A stretch of 8,910 nucleotides of DNA from Bacteriovoracaceae bacterium (GCA_023151145.1 JAKLJM010000071.1:1-8910); one strand, 5' to 3'; numbered from the stretch's first letter, positions 1 to 6,904 are shown. Notes: generated by a model from the sequence alone, not told the origin. Made by a program: numbers and translations.

Positions 1-54
1 AAAAAAGATGAAGGTAATGAGGAAGTTGGATTAAAGGTAACGATTCTAGAGTAG
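1..54 (+). CDS. Probable 3' end of a plus-strand gene (partial, cut by the window edge)
   Basis: Frame 1 is open from the first base to a TAG at 52-54 and reads KKDEGNEEVGLKVTILE. The other two plus frames close early, at TGA 9-11 and TAA 32-34. The residue mix, acidic then ending in a beta-like VTILE, is plausible for a protein C-terminus, but 17 residues cannot identify a family. If real, the gene converges on the minus-strand gene ending at 46, and the two coding regions overlap by 9 bp. No terminator hairpin is visible around the junction. An open stretch this short could also be chance, so the call is tentative. Confidence 0.4.
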   Translation, partial: KKDEGNEEVGLKVTILE

Positions 55-450
55 TGATTTTAGATAACTTTCCACACGATCAAAAATAGATTTATTTAAT
101 TGCTCACGATGTTGGTATTGCATTTTCACCAAGTCGCATTTTTCTTCAATCGCAATTTTTTCAATAAAATCTAACAGCACCGAGTGAATGGTATTGGGTT
201 TAACCTTTAGACTTTTATTGGTTTTAATTTCTTTTATATGCAGGATTTTTCCGAGAACATGGTTAGGGTTTATCTCGTAGCTTAAAACACCTAGGCATTC
301 ATCTTGTTGAAAAGCGCCAATGAGCTGATGGCCTCGTTTGCTTTCGTGACGAAGAGAGAACTCATAATAAGATAAGTGATAGTCTTTAGAATTTAAAATT
401 CCAAAAGCTTTTTCAAAGTCTTCCTTGACTGTAATGAGGCGTATATCCAT
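46..450 (-). CDS. Small GNAT-like protein (putative N-acetyltransferase, degenerate)
   Basis: The product has 134 residues and no signal peptide or membrane segment, so it is predicted cytoplasmic. The order of elements resembles a GNAT fold: an N-terminal helix region (about 8-35), a hairpin with GAFQQDECLGVLSYEI (about 45-60), a strand (KILHIKEIKT, about 68-77), a helix (VLLDFIEKIAIEEK) and a strand (CDLVKMQY). In GNAT enzymes the turn before the helix carries a Q/RxxGxG/A acetyl-CoA pyrophosphate loop. Here that place reads KVKPNTIH, with no glycines, so catalysis is doubtful. The length is slightly short for the family (usually about 140-170). The ATG at 450-448 is preceded by AAGAGA, a weak ribosome site. 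It is divergent from the tesA-like gene. The acetyltransferase label is inference; the protein could be a non-catalytic GNAT relative. Confidence 0.6.
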   Translation of the reverse strand: MDIRLITVKEDFEKAFGILNSKDYHLSYYEFSLRHESKRGHQLIGAFQQDECLGVLSYEINPNHVLGKILHIKEIKTNKSLKVKPNTIHSVLLDFIEKIAIEEKCDLVKMQYQHREQLNKSIFDRVESYLKSLL

Positions 451-516
451 TCTCTTAAGGATATCTTAAAATTAAAAAAGTCCAAGCGAATTCTTAGGAA
501 AAAATCATGCAATCAC

Positions 517-525
517 TGGTATGAT
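517..525 (+). promoter_or_regulatory. Extended -10 promoter for the tesA-like/ABC operon
   Basis: TGGTATGAT at 517-525 is a TGn motif joined to TATGAT, which matches TATAAT at five of six positions. No good -35 hexamer lies 16-18 bp upstream (497-502 reads GGAAAA), which is usual for extended -10 promoters. Transcription would begin near 532, leaving a leader of roughly 14 bases that holds the ribosome site AAGGAG at 535-540, five bases before the ATG. It is the only strong sigma70-like element in the 95 bp between the divergent genes. Confidence 0.5.
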
Positions 526-545
526 CATTTTTGTAAGGAGCTACC

Positions 546-1142
546 ATGAAAAAGTTATTTCTTTGTCTGAGTATTTTGATCAGTTTTAATCTCTATGCAG
601 AGATGAGTATATTGATTTTGGGAGACTCGCTGGCCGAAGGCTATGGTCTCGATGAATCTATGGCGTTTCCACGCGTGGTTGAAAAAAAACTCATTGAGAA
701 AAAAAAGAACGTAAAAGTGATAAACGGTGGAGTCAGTGGAGCTACAAGTGCCAGTGGAATTCAGCGATTGAAATGGCATCTGAAAAAGCCAGTAGATGTT
801 TTACTTTTAGAATTGGGTGCCAATGATGGGCTAAGAGGGTTAAGTGTTCCAGATACTAAAAAGAATTTAAAAGAAATTATAAAATTTGCAAAAGAAAAAA
901 AAGTAAAAGTAATGCTTTTAGGAATTTTGATGCCGCCAAATTATGGTGCAGATTATACCGGACAATTTGAAAAAATGTATAAAGATGTCGCCAAAGAGGA
1001 AAAAGTTCCATTCCTACCGTTTCTCTTAGATGGTGTGGCCGGAAATGCCAAACTTAATTTGCCAGATGGGATTCACCCAAATCAAAAAGGGCATGAAGTG
1101 ATAGCTGAAAAAGTCGTAAATTTTTTGGAGAAAAATATATGA
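546..1142 (+). CDS. tesA: Exported SGNH hydrolase, TesA-type arylesterase / lysophospholipase / thioesterase
   Basis: This is a 198-residue exported esterase. Residues 1-18 form a signal peptide (MKK, hydrophobic core, LYA/E), giving a mature protein of about 180 residues, close to E. coli TesA. All SGNH blocks are present: ILGDSLAEGYG with nucleophile Ser28, NGGVSG with oxyanion Gly62, LGANDG with Asn93, and DGIHPN with Asp174 and His177. Members hydrolyse acyl esters and thioesters, including lysophospholipids, in the periplasm. AAGGAG lies five bases before the ATG. The stop overlaps the start of the next gene (ATGA at 1139-1142), so the hydrolase and ABC ATPase are translationally coupled. 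In E. coli, tesA lies next to ybbA-ybbP but divergently; here all three genes run the same way. Catalytic identity is firm; the exact substrate is not. Confidence 0.93.
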   Translation: MKKLFLCLSILISFNLYAEMSILILGDSLAEGYGLDESMAFPRVVEKKLIEKKKNVKVINGGVSGATSASGIQRLKWHLKKPVDVLLLELGANDGLRGLSVPDTKKNLKEIIKFAKEKKVKVMLLGILMPPNYGADYTGQFEKMYKDVAKEEKVPFLPFLLDGVAGNAKLNLPDGIHPNQKGHEVIAEKVVNFLEKNI

Positions 1143-1795
1143 AAATCACTGTTGAAAATGTGAACAAATCGTTTGAGCAAGGAAAAAATAAAATTCATAT
1201 TTTAAAAGACATCAGTCTTAATGTTGCTGACGGAGAAATCGTTGCTCTCCTAGGAAAATCAGGGAGTGGTAAAACAACTCTTTTATCAATGCTTGGTGGT
1301 CTTGAAAAGCCCGATAGCGGAAACATAACCATCGATCAAACGAATCTTTATAATAAAACAGAAAGTGAATTATGTGATTGGAGAGCTCAGAATATTGGAA
1401 TAGTCTTTCAACAATTTCATTTAATTGCTCATCTAACGGCGAAAGAAAACGTGAGTCTTCCGCTTGAAATTTTAAATCGCGACGCTGAAAGCGAAGCAGA
1501 GATGTGGTTAGATAAAGTTGGTCTTAAAGAAAGACTTACTCATTATCCAACAATGTTATCCGGGGGAGAACAACAACGTGTTGCTATTGCCCGCGCCATG
1601 GTCTCAAAACCTAGACTAATACTTGCCGATGAACCAAGTGGAAATTTAGATGTTGAAACCGGTAAACGAGTGATGGATTTATTATTCGACATTGTGAAAC
1701 AAAATAAGACAACCATGGTTTTAGTGACTCATGATGAAGAGTTGGCGAAACGGGCAGACAGAATTGTTCATTTAGTTGCAGGAAAATGCCAATGA
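1139..1795 (+). CDS. ybbA: ABC transporter ATP-binding protein, YbbA/LolD/MacB-type
   Basis: This 218-residue protein is a single soluble nucleotide-binding domain of normal length for the LolD/YbbA/FtsE class. Every motif is intact: Walker A GKSGSGKT (39-46), Q-loop Gln91 or 92 in VFQQFHL, signature LSGGEQQR (140-147), Walker B LILADE with Glu165, D-loop around Asp171, and switch His198 in VTHDEE. It should bind at the cytoplasmic face of the FtsX-type permease encoded next and drive movement of its periplasmic domains rather than classical solute passage. The ribosome site GGAG at 1127-1130 is eight bases from the ATG, inside the end of the upstream hydrolase gene. The stop TGA overlaps the ATG at 1792. 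The neighbours favour YbbA over LolD, since no LolC/LolE pair is present. Confidence 0.93.
   Translation: MKITVENVNKSFEQGKNKIHILKDISLNVADGEIVALLGKSGSGKTTLLSMLGGLEKPDSGNITIDQTNLYNKTESELCDWRAQNIGIVFQQFHLIAHLTAKENVSLPLEILNRDAESEAEMWLDKVGLKERLTHYPTMLSGGEQQRVAIARAMVSKPRLILADEPSGNLDVETGKRVMDLLFDIVKQNKTTMVLVTHDEELAKRADRIVHLVAGKCQ
1780..1794 (+). promoter_or_regulatory. Ribosome site that decides the permease start
   Basis: AGGA at 1780-1783 is the only Shine-Dalgarno-like tract before the permease gene. It sits two bases from the ATG at 1786, too close to use, and eight bases from the in-frame ATG at 1792. The second ATG also makes an ATGA overlap with the ATPase stop, the same arrangement as the junction at 1139-1142. 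On this basis 1792 is the preferred start and the product begins MKLKF. Confidence 0.6.
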
Positions 1796-4329
1796 AATTA
1801 AAGTTTATTCAACAGACTTTACGCTCTTCCAAAGAATTTAATTTCTTTTTTATCCTTTGCTTTTCCTTAGGGATACTTGGACTAATTCTAGTTGAATCGT
1901 TTAAAGCTGGAGTAGAAGATCGAGTTTCTAAACGTGCAAAAAATTTTATTGCTTCTGATTTGTCGATATCGTCAAGACGACAATTCACAGAAGTTGAAAA
2001 AAAGAATATTGAAGAAGTTATTAAGAAAAATAATTTAGAATATTCTGAATGGATTGAAACCTATTCTTTAGTTTCATCTGTTGAAAAAGCTAAACTTGCC
2101 GATCTCAATTTTGTGGCAGCTAAATTTCCCTTTTACGGTGGAGTCATATTTGAAAATGGCGAAAAATCAAATACAGCAGATTGGGAAACCTTAAGTAAAT
2201 CACCCGTGTTGTGGTTGAGTCGAGATTTATCTTGGGAATTGAAAGTAAAAGTAGGTGATCAATTAAAGATTGGAGAGTCTACTTTTCAAGTTGGTAAAGT
2301 TTTTACAGAAGATCAATTTAGTTCTTTTCGAGGTTTCAATTTAGCGCCTAAAATATTTCTTTCAAAAAACTACTTAGCAGAAACTAAATTAATGCAATTT
2401 GGTTCAACTGGATCGTTTGCTTATTTATTAAAGATCAATGATCAAAATGAGACTTTAGTTCGAGAAAATTTTAGCAAAATTATTAAAGATCAAACCATAA
2501 AAATTAAAGGGCCCAAAGAATCCAGTGAGCAAATTGCTCGATCACTTAACTACTTATCAGATTACCTAGGACTTATAACGCTTTTAACATATATTCTAAG
2601 CTTAATTGGACTGTATTATTTTACTCATCATTTTTTATCTAAGGGTTTAAAGTCGATTGCTCTTTTTAAAGCTCTTGGCTTTACTCCTCAAAAAGTTTTT
2701 ATTTTAAATGCCGCGCATTTAATAATATTAAGTCTAATTTCATTAGTTGTCTCATTTGCAGCAATGTTGATCATGGTGCCCGTTTTAGAGTCGCTGCTAT
2801 TGGCTAGAATTGGTGAAGAATTTAAACTCTTATTTACTTCTGGCGTCGTTTTAAAAGTGAGCTTGTATTCAGTCATCGGTTGTCTTCTCTCTCTTCTTCC
2901 TTTAATTCTTGGTGCCGTCAAAATCCCCGTTAATACTGTTTTGCAAGACATCCCTCAAGAGTTAAAAAGGTTAGCTTTTTGGTATTATCTTCCCTTGTTT
3001 TTTTATGTCGTTTTGATGGCCGTAATTATTTCTCACTCTATTAAAATTGGTATTGTATTCATATCAGCTTTACTGATTTTAGTCGGGTTGGGGTATCTGT
3101 TCTTTAAAACCTTCAGTGTTTTATTGGAAAAATCAGCTAAAAACAAAAAACTCGAAATTAAACATGGCTTTTTGGCACTTTCTCGTTACTTTCATTCCTC
3201 GTTCACAATATTTATGAGTTTGTTGTTAGGTGTAACCCTAATTGTTTTAATTATCCAAGTAGAGGCTTCACTAAGAAATGAATTTACTTCTACCACTGAG
3301 CTAAGACGCCCAGACCTCTTTATGTTTGACTTACAAGATAATCAAGAAGAGGCATTCAAAAAATTGCTTAATGAGCAAAAACTAAACGTAACAATGTTTT
3401 CACCAATGATCCGTGGCAGATTAACTGCCATTAATAACGGTGCAATAGAACAAAAGAAAAGCGATCAAGAAGAAACGTTTGTAACTAGAGAAGAGGAAAA
3501 TCAAGAAAGATTTAGAACGAGAGGAGTGAATCTAAGCTATAGAGGAAAACTTTCATGGTCAGAATCAATCACGAAAGGAAAATTTTTTAGCGGTAGGTGC
3601 GATGGTGAAAAAATTCCTTGTGAGATTTCATTAGAAGAATCCTATGCCAGAAGAATGAACGTAAATATCGGAGATAAATTAACTTTTGATGTTAGTGGAA
3701 TTGATATCGTTGGTGTCGTTACAAGTTTTAGAAAAGTGAAATGGACGAGCTTTGAACCTAATTTCTTTATTCTTTTTCAACCAGGTCTACTAGAAGAAGC
3801 TCCTAAAACATTTCTAGCATCTTTCAAAGTAAAATCCATTGAAGAACGTAGAGAAATATTTCAACTTATTTCAAATAATTTTGCCAACGTCTCGCTGTTA
3901 GAAGTTTCTGAAGTCGTACGTAAAATAACTGAGATTTTTGAGTTGATGGCTTTTTCAATTAAAATTATATCGTTTCTTTCTCTCGCTGTAGCCTTAGTCG
4001 TAGTTTGGGCCGTTAGCTTTAATCATTTAGAATTAAAAATAAAAGAGATGAAGTTGTTTTTCTTAATGGGAATGACTGCAGAAAAAAGAGAGACAATATA
4101 TAAGATTGAATCATTTTTGTTAACTTCTATGAGTATTGGTTTAGCTATTTTCTCTGGAACACTCATTACTTTTTTAGTATTAAGTTTTGGATTTAATATA
4201 ACGTTAGAAATTAGGGCATTATATTTAATATCATTCTTGATCATTTTGTTTATCATTTTAAATGCACTGCTTTTATTCAAAATAAGAAACCTAGTTAAGC
4301 GATCAGAAAAAGCGTTAATTACTTTTTAA
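1792..4329 (+). CDS. ybbP: FtsX-family ABC permease, YbbP-type, 10 transmembrane helices
   Basis: The product has 845 residues from the preferred ATG (847 from 1786), near E. coli YbbP (about 800). Helix 1 lies at about 17-36, followed by a MacB-like periplasmic domain (about 40-250). Three helices at about 256-376 form FtsX core one, and two more lie at about 396-440. Helix 7 (about 470-490) precedes a second periplasmic domain, and three last helices (about 718-830) form FtsX core two. The second periplasmic domain carries the family pattern GVNLSYRG, an ISLEE segment, IGDKL and VKWTSFEPNFF. Two cysteines (codons 3598-3600 and 3619-3621) could form a periplasmic disulfide. Membership of the type VII/mechanotransmission class is clear. 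With the ATPase and hydrolase it probably forms an envelope complex moving or presenting hydrophobic substrates. Confidence 0.9.
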   Translation: MKLKFIQQTLRSSKEFNFFFILCFSLGILGLILVESFKAGVEDRVSKRAKNFIASDLSISSRRQFTEVEKKNIEEVIKKNNLEYSEWIETYSLVSSVEKAKLADLNFVAAKFPFYGGVIFENGEKSNTADWETLSKSPVLWLSRDLSWELKVKVGDQLKIGESTFQVGKVFTEDQFSSFRGFNLAPKIFLSKNYLAETKLMQFGSTGSFAYLLKINDQNETLVRENFSKIIKDQTIKIKGPKESSEQIARSLNYLSDYLGLITLLTYILSLIGLYYFTHHFLSKGLKSIALFKALGFTPQKVFILNAAHLIILSLISLVVSFAAMLIMVPVLESLLLARIGEEFKLLFTSGVVLKVSLYSVIGCLLSLLPLILGAVKIPVNTVLQDIPQELKRLAFWYYLPLFFYVVLMAVIISHSIKIGIVFISALLILVGLGYLFFKTFSVLLEKSAKNKKLEIKHGFLALSRYFHSSFTIFMSLLLGVTLIVLIIQVEASLRNEFTSTTELRRPDLFMFDLQDNQEEAFKKLLNEQKLNVTMFSPMIRGRLTAINNGAIEQKKSDQEETFVTREEENQERFRTRGVNLSYRGKLSWSESITKGKFFSGRCDGEKIPCEISLEESYARRMNVNIGDKLTFDVSGIDIVGVVTSFRKVKWTSFEPNFFILFQPGLLEEAPKTFLASFKVKSIEERREIFQLISNNFANVSLLEVSEVVRKITEIFELMAFSIKIISFLSLAVALVVVWAVSFNHLELKIKEMKLFFLMGMTAEKRETIYKIESFLLTSMSIGLAIFSGTLITFLVLSFGFNITLEIRALYLISFLIILFIILNALLLFKIRNLVKRSEKALITF

Positions 4330-4349
4330 AGAGTAATTAACGCTTTTTT
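4307..4349 (+). terminator. Rho-independent terminator overlapping the permease 3' end
   Basis: A 17-bp perfect inverted repeat has arms at 4307-4323 (AAAAAGCGTTAATTACT) and 4332-4348, an 8-base loop and a T-run at 4344-4349. The left arm encodes permease residues near the C-terminus, and the stop TAA (4327-4329) lies in the loop, so the terminator is partly coding. The stem is AT-rich apart from a central GCG/CGC block. The A-run before the left arm would give a U-run on the opposite strand too, so it may work both ways. Confidence 0.85.
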
Positions 4350-4379
4350 ATTTATTCTTCTTCGAAATTGCCGATAGGT

Positions 4380-4406
4380 TATCATCGTAAACATTTTTCA
4401 AAGGGA
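4380..4406 (+). promoter_or_regulatory. Possible promoter and ribosome site for the Cys-repeat gene
   Basis: TATCAT at 4380-4385 resembles a -10 element (five of six), but no convincing -35 is seen at normal spacing. AAAGGGA at 4400-4406 is a good ribosome site nine bases before the ATG at 4416. Because a strong terminator lies just upstream, the gene needs its own promoter, and this is the best candidate in the 66 bp available. Confidence 0.35.
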
Positions 4407-4415
4407 AAATAAACT

Positions 4416-4784
4416 ATGAAGTATCTACTTTTATTGGCATGTGTTGTGTCTTTTTCTACTATGGCAGAAATGGGGGAAGGACCTTGTAAAGAAGATCGTG
4501 AAAAATTCTGTAAAGATGTTAAGCCAGGTGGTGGAGCGATTGCCAAATGTATGAAGGAGCACAAAGATTCTTTCTCTGCAGCTTGTAAGGAAAAATGGGA
4601 AGAAAAAAAGGAAGAAATGAAAGAAAAAAGAGAGAAGATGAAAGATGCTTGTGAAGAAGATATGACTAAACATTGCCCAGATATGAAAGGTAAAGAAAGA
4701 ATGAAATGTATGAAAGAGAAAGAAGCAGATTTATCGGAAGGGTGTAAGGCAACAATGCCTAAAATGAAGAAGAAGTGGAAATAA
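4416..4784 (+). CDS. Small exported protein with two GLG1-like cysteine-rich repeats
   Basis: The product has 122 residues. Residues 1-17 form a signal peptide (MKYLLLLACVV...TMA/E). The mature part holds two similar modules: Cys24, 32, 45, 57 and Cys79, 87, 98, 110. Gaps are 7, 12 and 11 residues in the first and 7, 10 and 11 in the second. The pattern C-x7-C...KCMKE...C resembles the Cys-rich repeat of Golgi apparatus protein 1 (Pfam GLG1-type), which also occurs in small bacterial exported proteins of unknown role. Four cysteines per module suggest two disulfides each. The linker (about 58-77) is nearly all Lys, Glu, Met and Arg and should be a rigid charged helix. It stands alone between two terminators. 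Function is unknown; possible roles are metal or ligand binding in the periplasm, or secretion. Confidence 0.85.
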   Translation: MKYLLLLACVVSFSTMAEMGEGPCKEDREKFCKDVKPGGGAIAKCMKEHKDSFSAACKEKWEEKKEEMKEKREKMKDACEEDMTKHCPDMKGKERMKCMKEKEADLSEGCKATMPKMKKKWK

Positions 4785-4794
4785 AATTAGTTAC

Positions 4795-4820
4795 AAAAAA
4801 GCCCCACAGTAGTGGGGCTT
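4795..4820. terminator. Bidirectional terminator between convergent genes
   Basis: AAGCCCCAC (4799-4807), loop AGTA, and GTGGGGCTT (4812-4820) form a 9-bp GC-rich stem with a 4-base loop. On the minus strand the stem is followed by TTTTTT (complement of 4795-4800, overlapping its last two pairs), the canonical form. It therefore best ends the kinase/carbonic anhydrase transcript, whose stop is at 4847. On the plus strand only TT follows directly, so termination of the Cys-repeat gene may be weaker. Confidence 0.9.
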
Positions 4821-4846
4821 CATTATAAAGTTTTTTCTCATTAAAA

Positions 4847-5590
4847 TTAATCATGCCATTCAACATTTCCAGAACCTAAATGATAAAGTGCTTTTTTTAT
4901 TTCAACGTCGCCAGATTTAACAGCATTAGAAATAATTTCTGATCTATCCATTAAGTCAAAAGCCACACCATTTACGTTTGACCATGATTCAACTTTGACT
5001 CCATCTGAATGCTTTAAACCCGAGAACTTTTTCAATCGAGGATGAAGATCTTTCACTAAGTTGTTAAGCCAAATACTACCAGCGTCCCCACCATTCAATG
5101 TTCCCAATGCTGCTTTGACTGCGCCACAAGATTCATGTCCCATAACAACGATTAAGTTACTTCCCAAATGAGAGACGGCATACTCAATTGAGGCGATGGT
5201 TGAACTGTCTAGTGCTTGCCCTGCAGATCTAATAACAAAGATCTCACCAAGTCCTTGATCAAAAACTAATTCTGGAGGCACCCTAGAGTCTGAACAAGAT
5301 AGTACGATGGCGTAAGGTGATTGACCTTCGACTAATTTTTTTCGTTCTTTATGGCCATGGCCATCAAGGCGCAATTTTCCAGTGAGGTATCTTTTGTTTC
5401 CGTTTGCGAGCTTCTTGAACGCTTCTTCTGCACTCACTGGCCCTTTATGTCTTTCGTGGCCATGTGATTCTTTTGCTTGGTTGTTTTTGTTGGCATGGCT
5501 ATCACTTGCATGAGCATCAGACTTTGCCCAAGTGTGTTGAGTTAATGATGACACAAGTATTGCCACCAAAATAAATTGAAGTTTTTTCAT
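4847..5590 (-). CDS. Exported beta-class carbonic anhydrase with histidine-rich N-terminal tail
   Basis: This 247-residue enzyme interconverts CO2 and bicarbonate. Residues 1-22 are a signal peptide (MKK...HTWA/K), so it acts in the periplasm. The beta-class site is complete: CSDSR gives zinc ligand Cys99 and the Asp101-Arg103 dyad, and GHESCG gives His152 and Cys155. The domain opening (AFKKLANGNKRY, 57-68) is typical. Between signal and enzyme lies a polar stretch with His27, 32, 43, 45 and 48, and His78 and 80 follow; this could capture or store zinc. AAGGAA lies five bases before the ATG. The gene is 21 bp downstream of the histidine kinase on the same strand, with a strong terminator beyond it, so the two are probably co-transcribed. 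Enzyme class is firm; the metal-buffering role of the tail is inference. Confidence 0.94.
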   Translation of the reverse strand: MKKLQFILVAILVSSLTQHTWAKSDAHASDSHANKNNQAKESHGHERHKGPVSAEEAFKKLANGNKRYLTGKLRLDGHGHKERKKLVEGQSPYAIVLSCSDSRVPPELVFDQGLGEIFVIRSAGQALDSSTIASIEYAVSHLGSNLIVVMGHESCGAVKAALGTLNGGDAGSIWLNNLVKDLHPRLKKFSGLKHSDGVKVESWSNVNGVAFDLMDRSEIISNAVKSGDVEIKKALYHLGSGNVEWHD

Positions 5591-5611
5591 ATAGATTCCT
5601 TATCTATTTAG

Positions 5612-6904
5612 TTATGCTGCTTTAGGAATATAAAGGTGAAAATTAGTACCATGGTTTTCAGGATGAATTTCAATGGCCTTACTTTCTACTTTAAATTTTA
5701 TATTATTTAAATCTAAGAATAATTTTACTAAAGGCATTCCAAAACCATTGCCTGATTCTCCGCGAGTCCCTGGCCGATTTGCCTTTTTGTCGTAGAGAAA
5801 CATGTTTTTAATTAATTCCTCGTCCATGCCGATGCCTTGATCTTTGATCGTCAATTCTAATTCGTGATCATTTTCATGAACTTTAATGGTGACGATTGAG
5901 CCGGGCTCAGAGTATTTAATGGCGTTAGAGATTAAGTTACTCAATACGTTGTTAATAAAACTTTGTTTTTCTACTGTGATGACAAACGTACTATTTTTAT
6001 CTTTTTCTAAGATAAGTGAAATACTTTTATCATTTAATTGTTCTTGGAAAATAGACTTGGTGTATTCAAATATTTCATCAATACTTACTGGTGATTTGTT
6101 AAATTTCTTTTTTCCACTCATTAAGCTTTGTAATTCTCTAACGGTATTAATAATTTTGTTCATGTTAGAGCATGAGCGATTAATACGGTCTAAGATTTTA
6201 ACATTATTCTCATCTAAGTTTTCTTGATCCTGTAAAAACTCCGTGCACATTGAAATAATTGACAATGGGTTAACGAGATCATGACAAAGAAGCCGAATGA
6301 GAATTAAGTTTTCTTGGTATCTTTGTTCAAGAAGACTATCTTTATGTTGAAGTTCTTCGGACACTTTATTTAGCTCTCGATTTCTATCATATACTAAAGT
6401 TTCTAATTTTTCATTGAGTTGACGAAGAGTGTACTCATTACTCATTCTTTCAAATTCGACACTTATTCTATTACTTAAAATGTTGAAGATCATTTTAAGT
6501 TCATCTGGGTTTTGAAAACCATTTTTACAAAGTCCAACCAGAACACCAATCACATCGCCTTTATGACCCATAAGTGGAGCGCCAATATAAGAAGCAAATT
6601 GTTGATTTTGAAATTCAATACTTTTATTTTCTGAAGGGTGAATCATACAGACTGATCTATATTGAAAAACATTTGAGCACGGCATTGATTTAAATTGATA
6701 TTGGAGATTATTAAGATACTGCTGATCGAGATATATACTATCAGTCATCATTGTTTCTTTATCATTCGAAATTCTTGCAATGAAAACGCATTCGAGATGA
6801 TACTGTTGGACAATTTTTTTTGTGATTTGTTGAATAAATTTTAGACCACTCTCTGAGTTTCCAATATTTAAAATTTGACTAAGTGAGTCTAGGTATTTGG
6901 TCAT
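5612..6904 (-). CDS. Cytoplasmic GAF-domain sensor histidine kinase
   Basis: The product has 430 residues and no membrane helix. A GAF-type sensor domain spans about 15-152 (YIGAPLMGHKGDVIGVLVGL is its late strand pair). A coiled coil (about 155-205) leads to the HisKA helix LLCHDLVNPLSIIS with phospho-acceptor His208. The HATPase_c domain has an N-box (NLISNAIKYS, Asn327), G1 (DQGIGM, 355-360), Phe369 and G2 (GNGFGM, 385-390), all intact, so it should be active. Four cysteines in the GAF domain (39, 76, 86, 126) could serve redox or metal sensing. No receiver or response regulator is fused or adjacent in the window. GGAG lies five bases before the ATG. Its only visible operon partner is the exported carbonic anhydrase. 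The signal sensed is unknown. Confidence 0.92.
   Translation of the reverse strand: MTKYLDSLSQILNIGNSESGLKFIQQITKKIVQQYHLECVFIARISNDKETMMTDSIYLDQQYLNNLQYQFKSMPCSNVFQYRSVCMIHPSENKSIEFQNQQFASYIGAPLMGHKGDVIGVLVGLCKNGFQNPDELKMIFNILSNRISVEFERMSNEYTLRQLNEKLETLVYDRNRELNKVSEELQHKDSLLEQRYQENLILIRLLCHDLVNPLSIISMCTEFLQDQENLDENNVKILDRINRSCSNMNKIINTVRELQSLMSGKKKFNKSPVSIDEIFEYTKSIFQEQLNDKSISLILEKDKNSTFVITVEKQSFINNVLSNLISNAIKYSEPGSIVTIKVHENDHELELTIKDQGIGMDEELIKNMFLYDKKANRPGTRGESGNGFGMPLVKLFLDLNNIKFKVESKAIEIHPENHGTNFHLYIPKAA

Noticed and set aside
555..779. Open minus-strand frame opposite the SGNH hydrolase
   Set aside because: The plus strand encodes catalytic Ser28 and the oxyanion block here; the minus frame has no start context.
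2688..2951. Open minus-strand frame inside the permease gene
   Set aside because: It lies opposite membrane-helix codons of a clear FtsX-type permease and shows no start signal.
1139..4329. Reading the ABC pair as the LolCDE lipoprotein exporter
   Set aside because: There is one long permease with two FtsX cores rather than separate LolC and LolE, and its second periplasmic domain carries the YbbP-type pattern; the neighbouring tesA-like gene also supports YbbAP.
4588..4650. Long purine-only-like tract on the plus strand
   Set aside because: It follows directly from Lys, Glu and Arg codons of the charged helix in the Cys-repeat protein; no independent DNA structure needs to be assumed.
4431..4673. 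Open minus-strand frame rich in Phe, opposite the Cys-repeat gene
   Set aside because: It is the antisense of Lys/Glu-rich codons (TTC/TTT runs), with no ribosome site and low-complexity content; the plus-strand protein has a signal peptide and ordered cysteines.
5886..6227. Open plus-strand frame opposite the histidine kinase
   Set aside because: The minus-strand frame carries intact kinase motifs across this stretch; the plus frame has no ribosome site and no recognisable domain.
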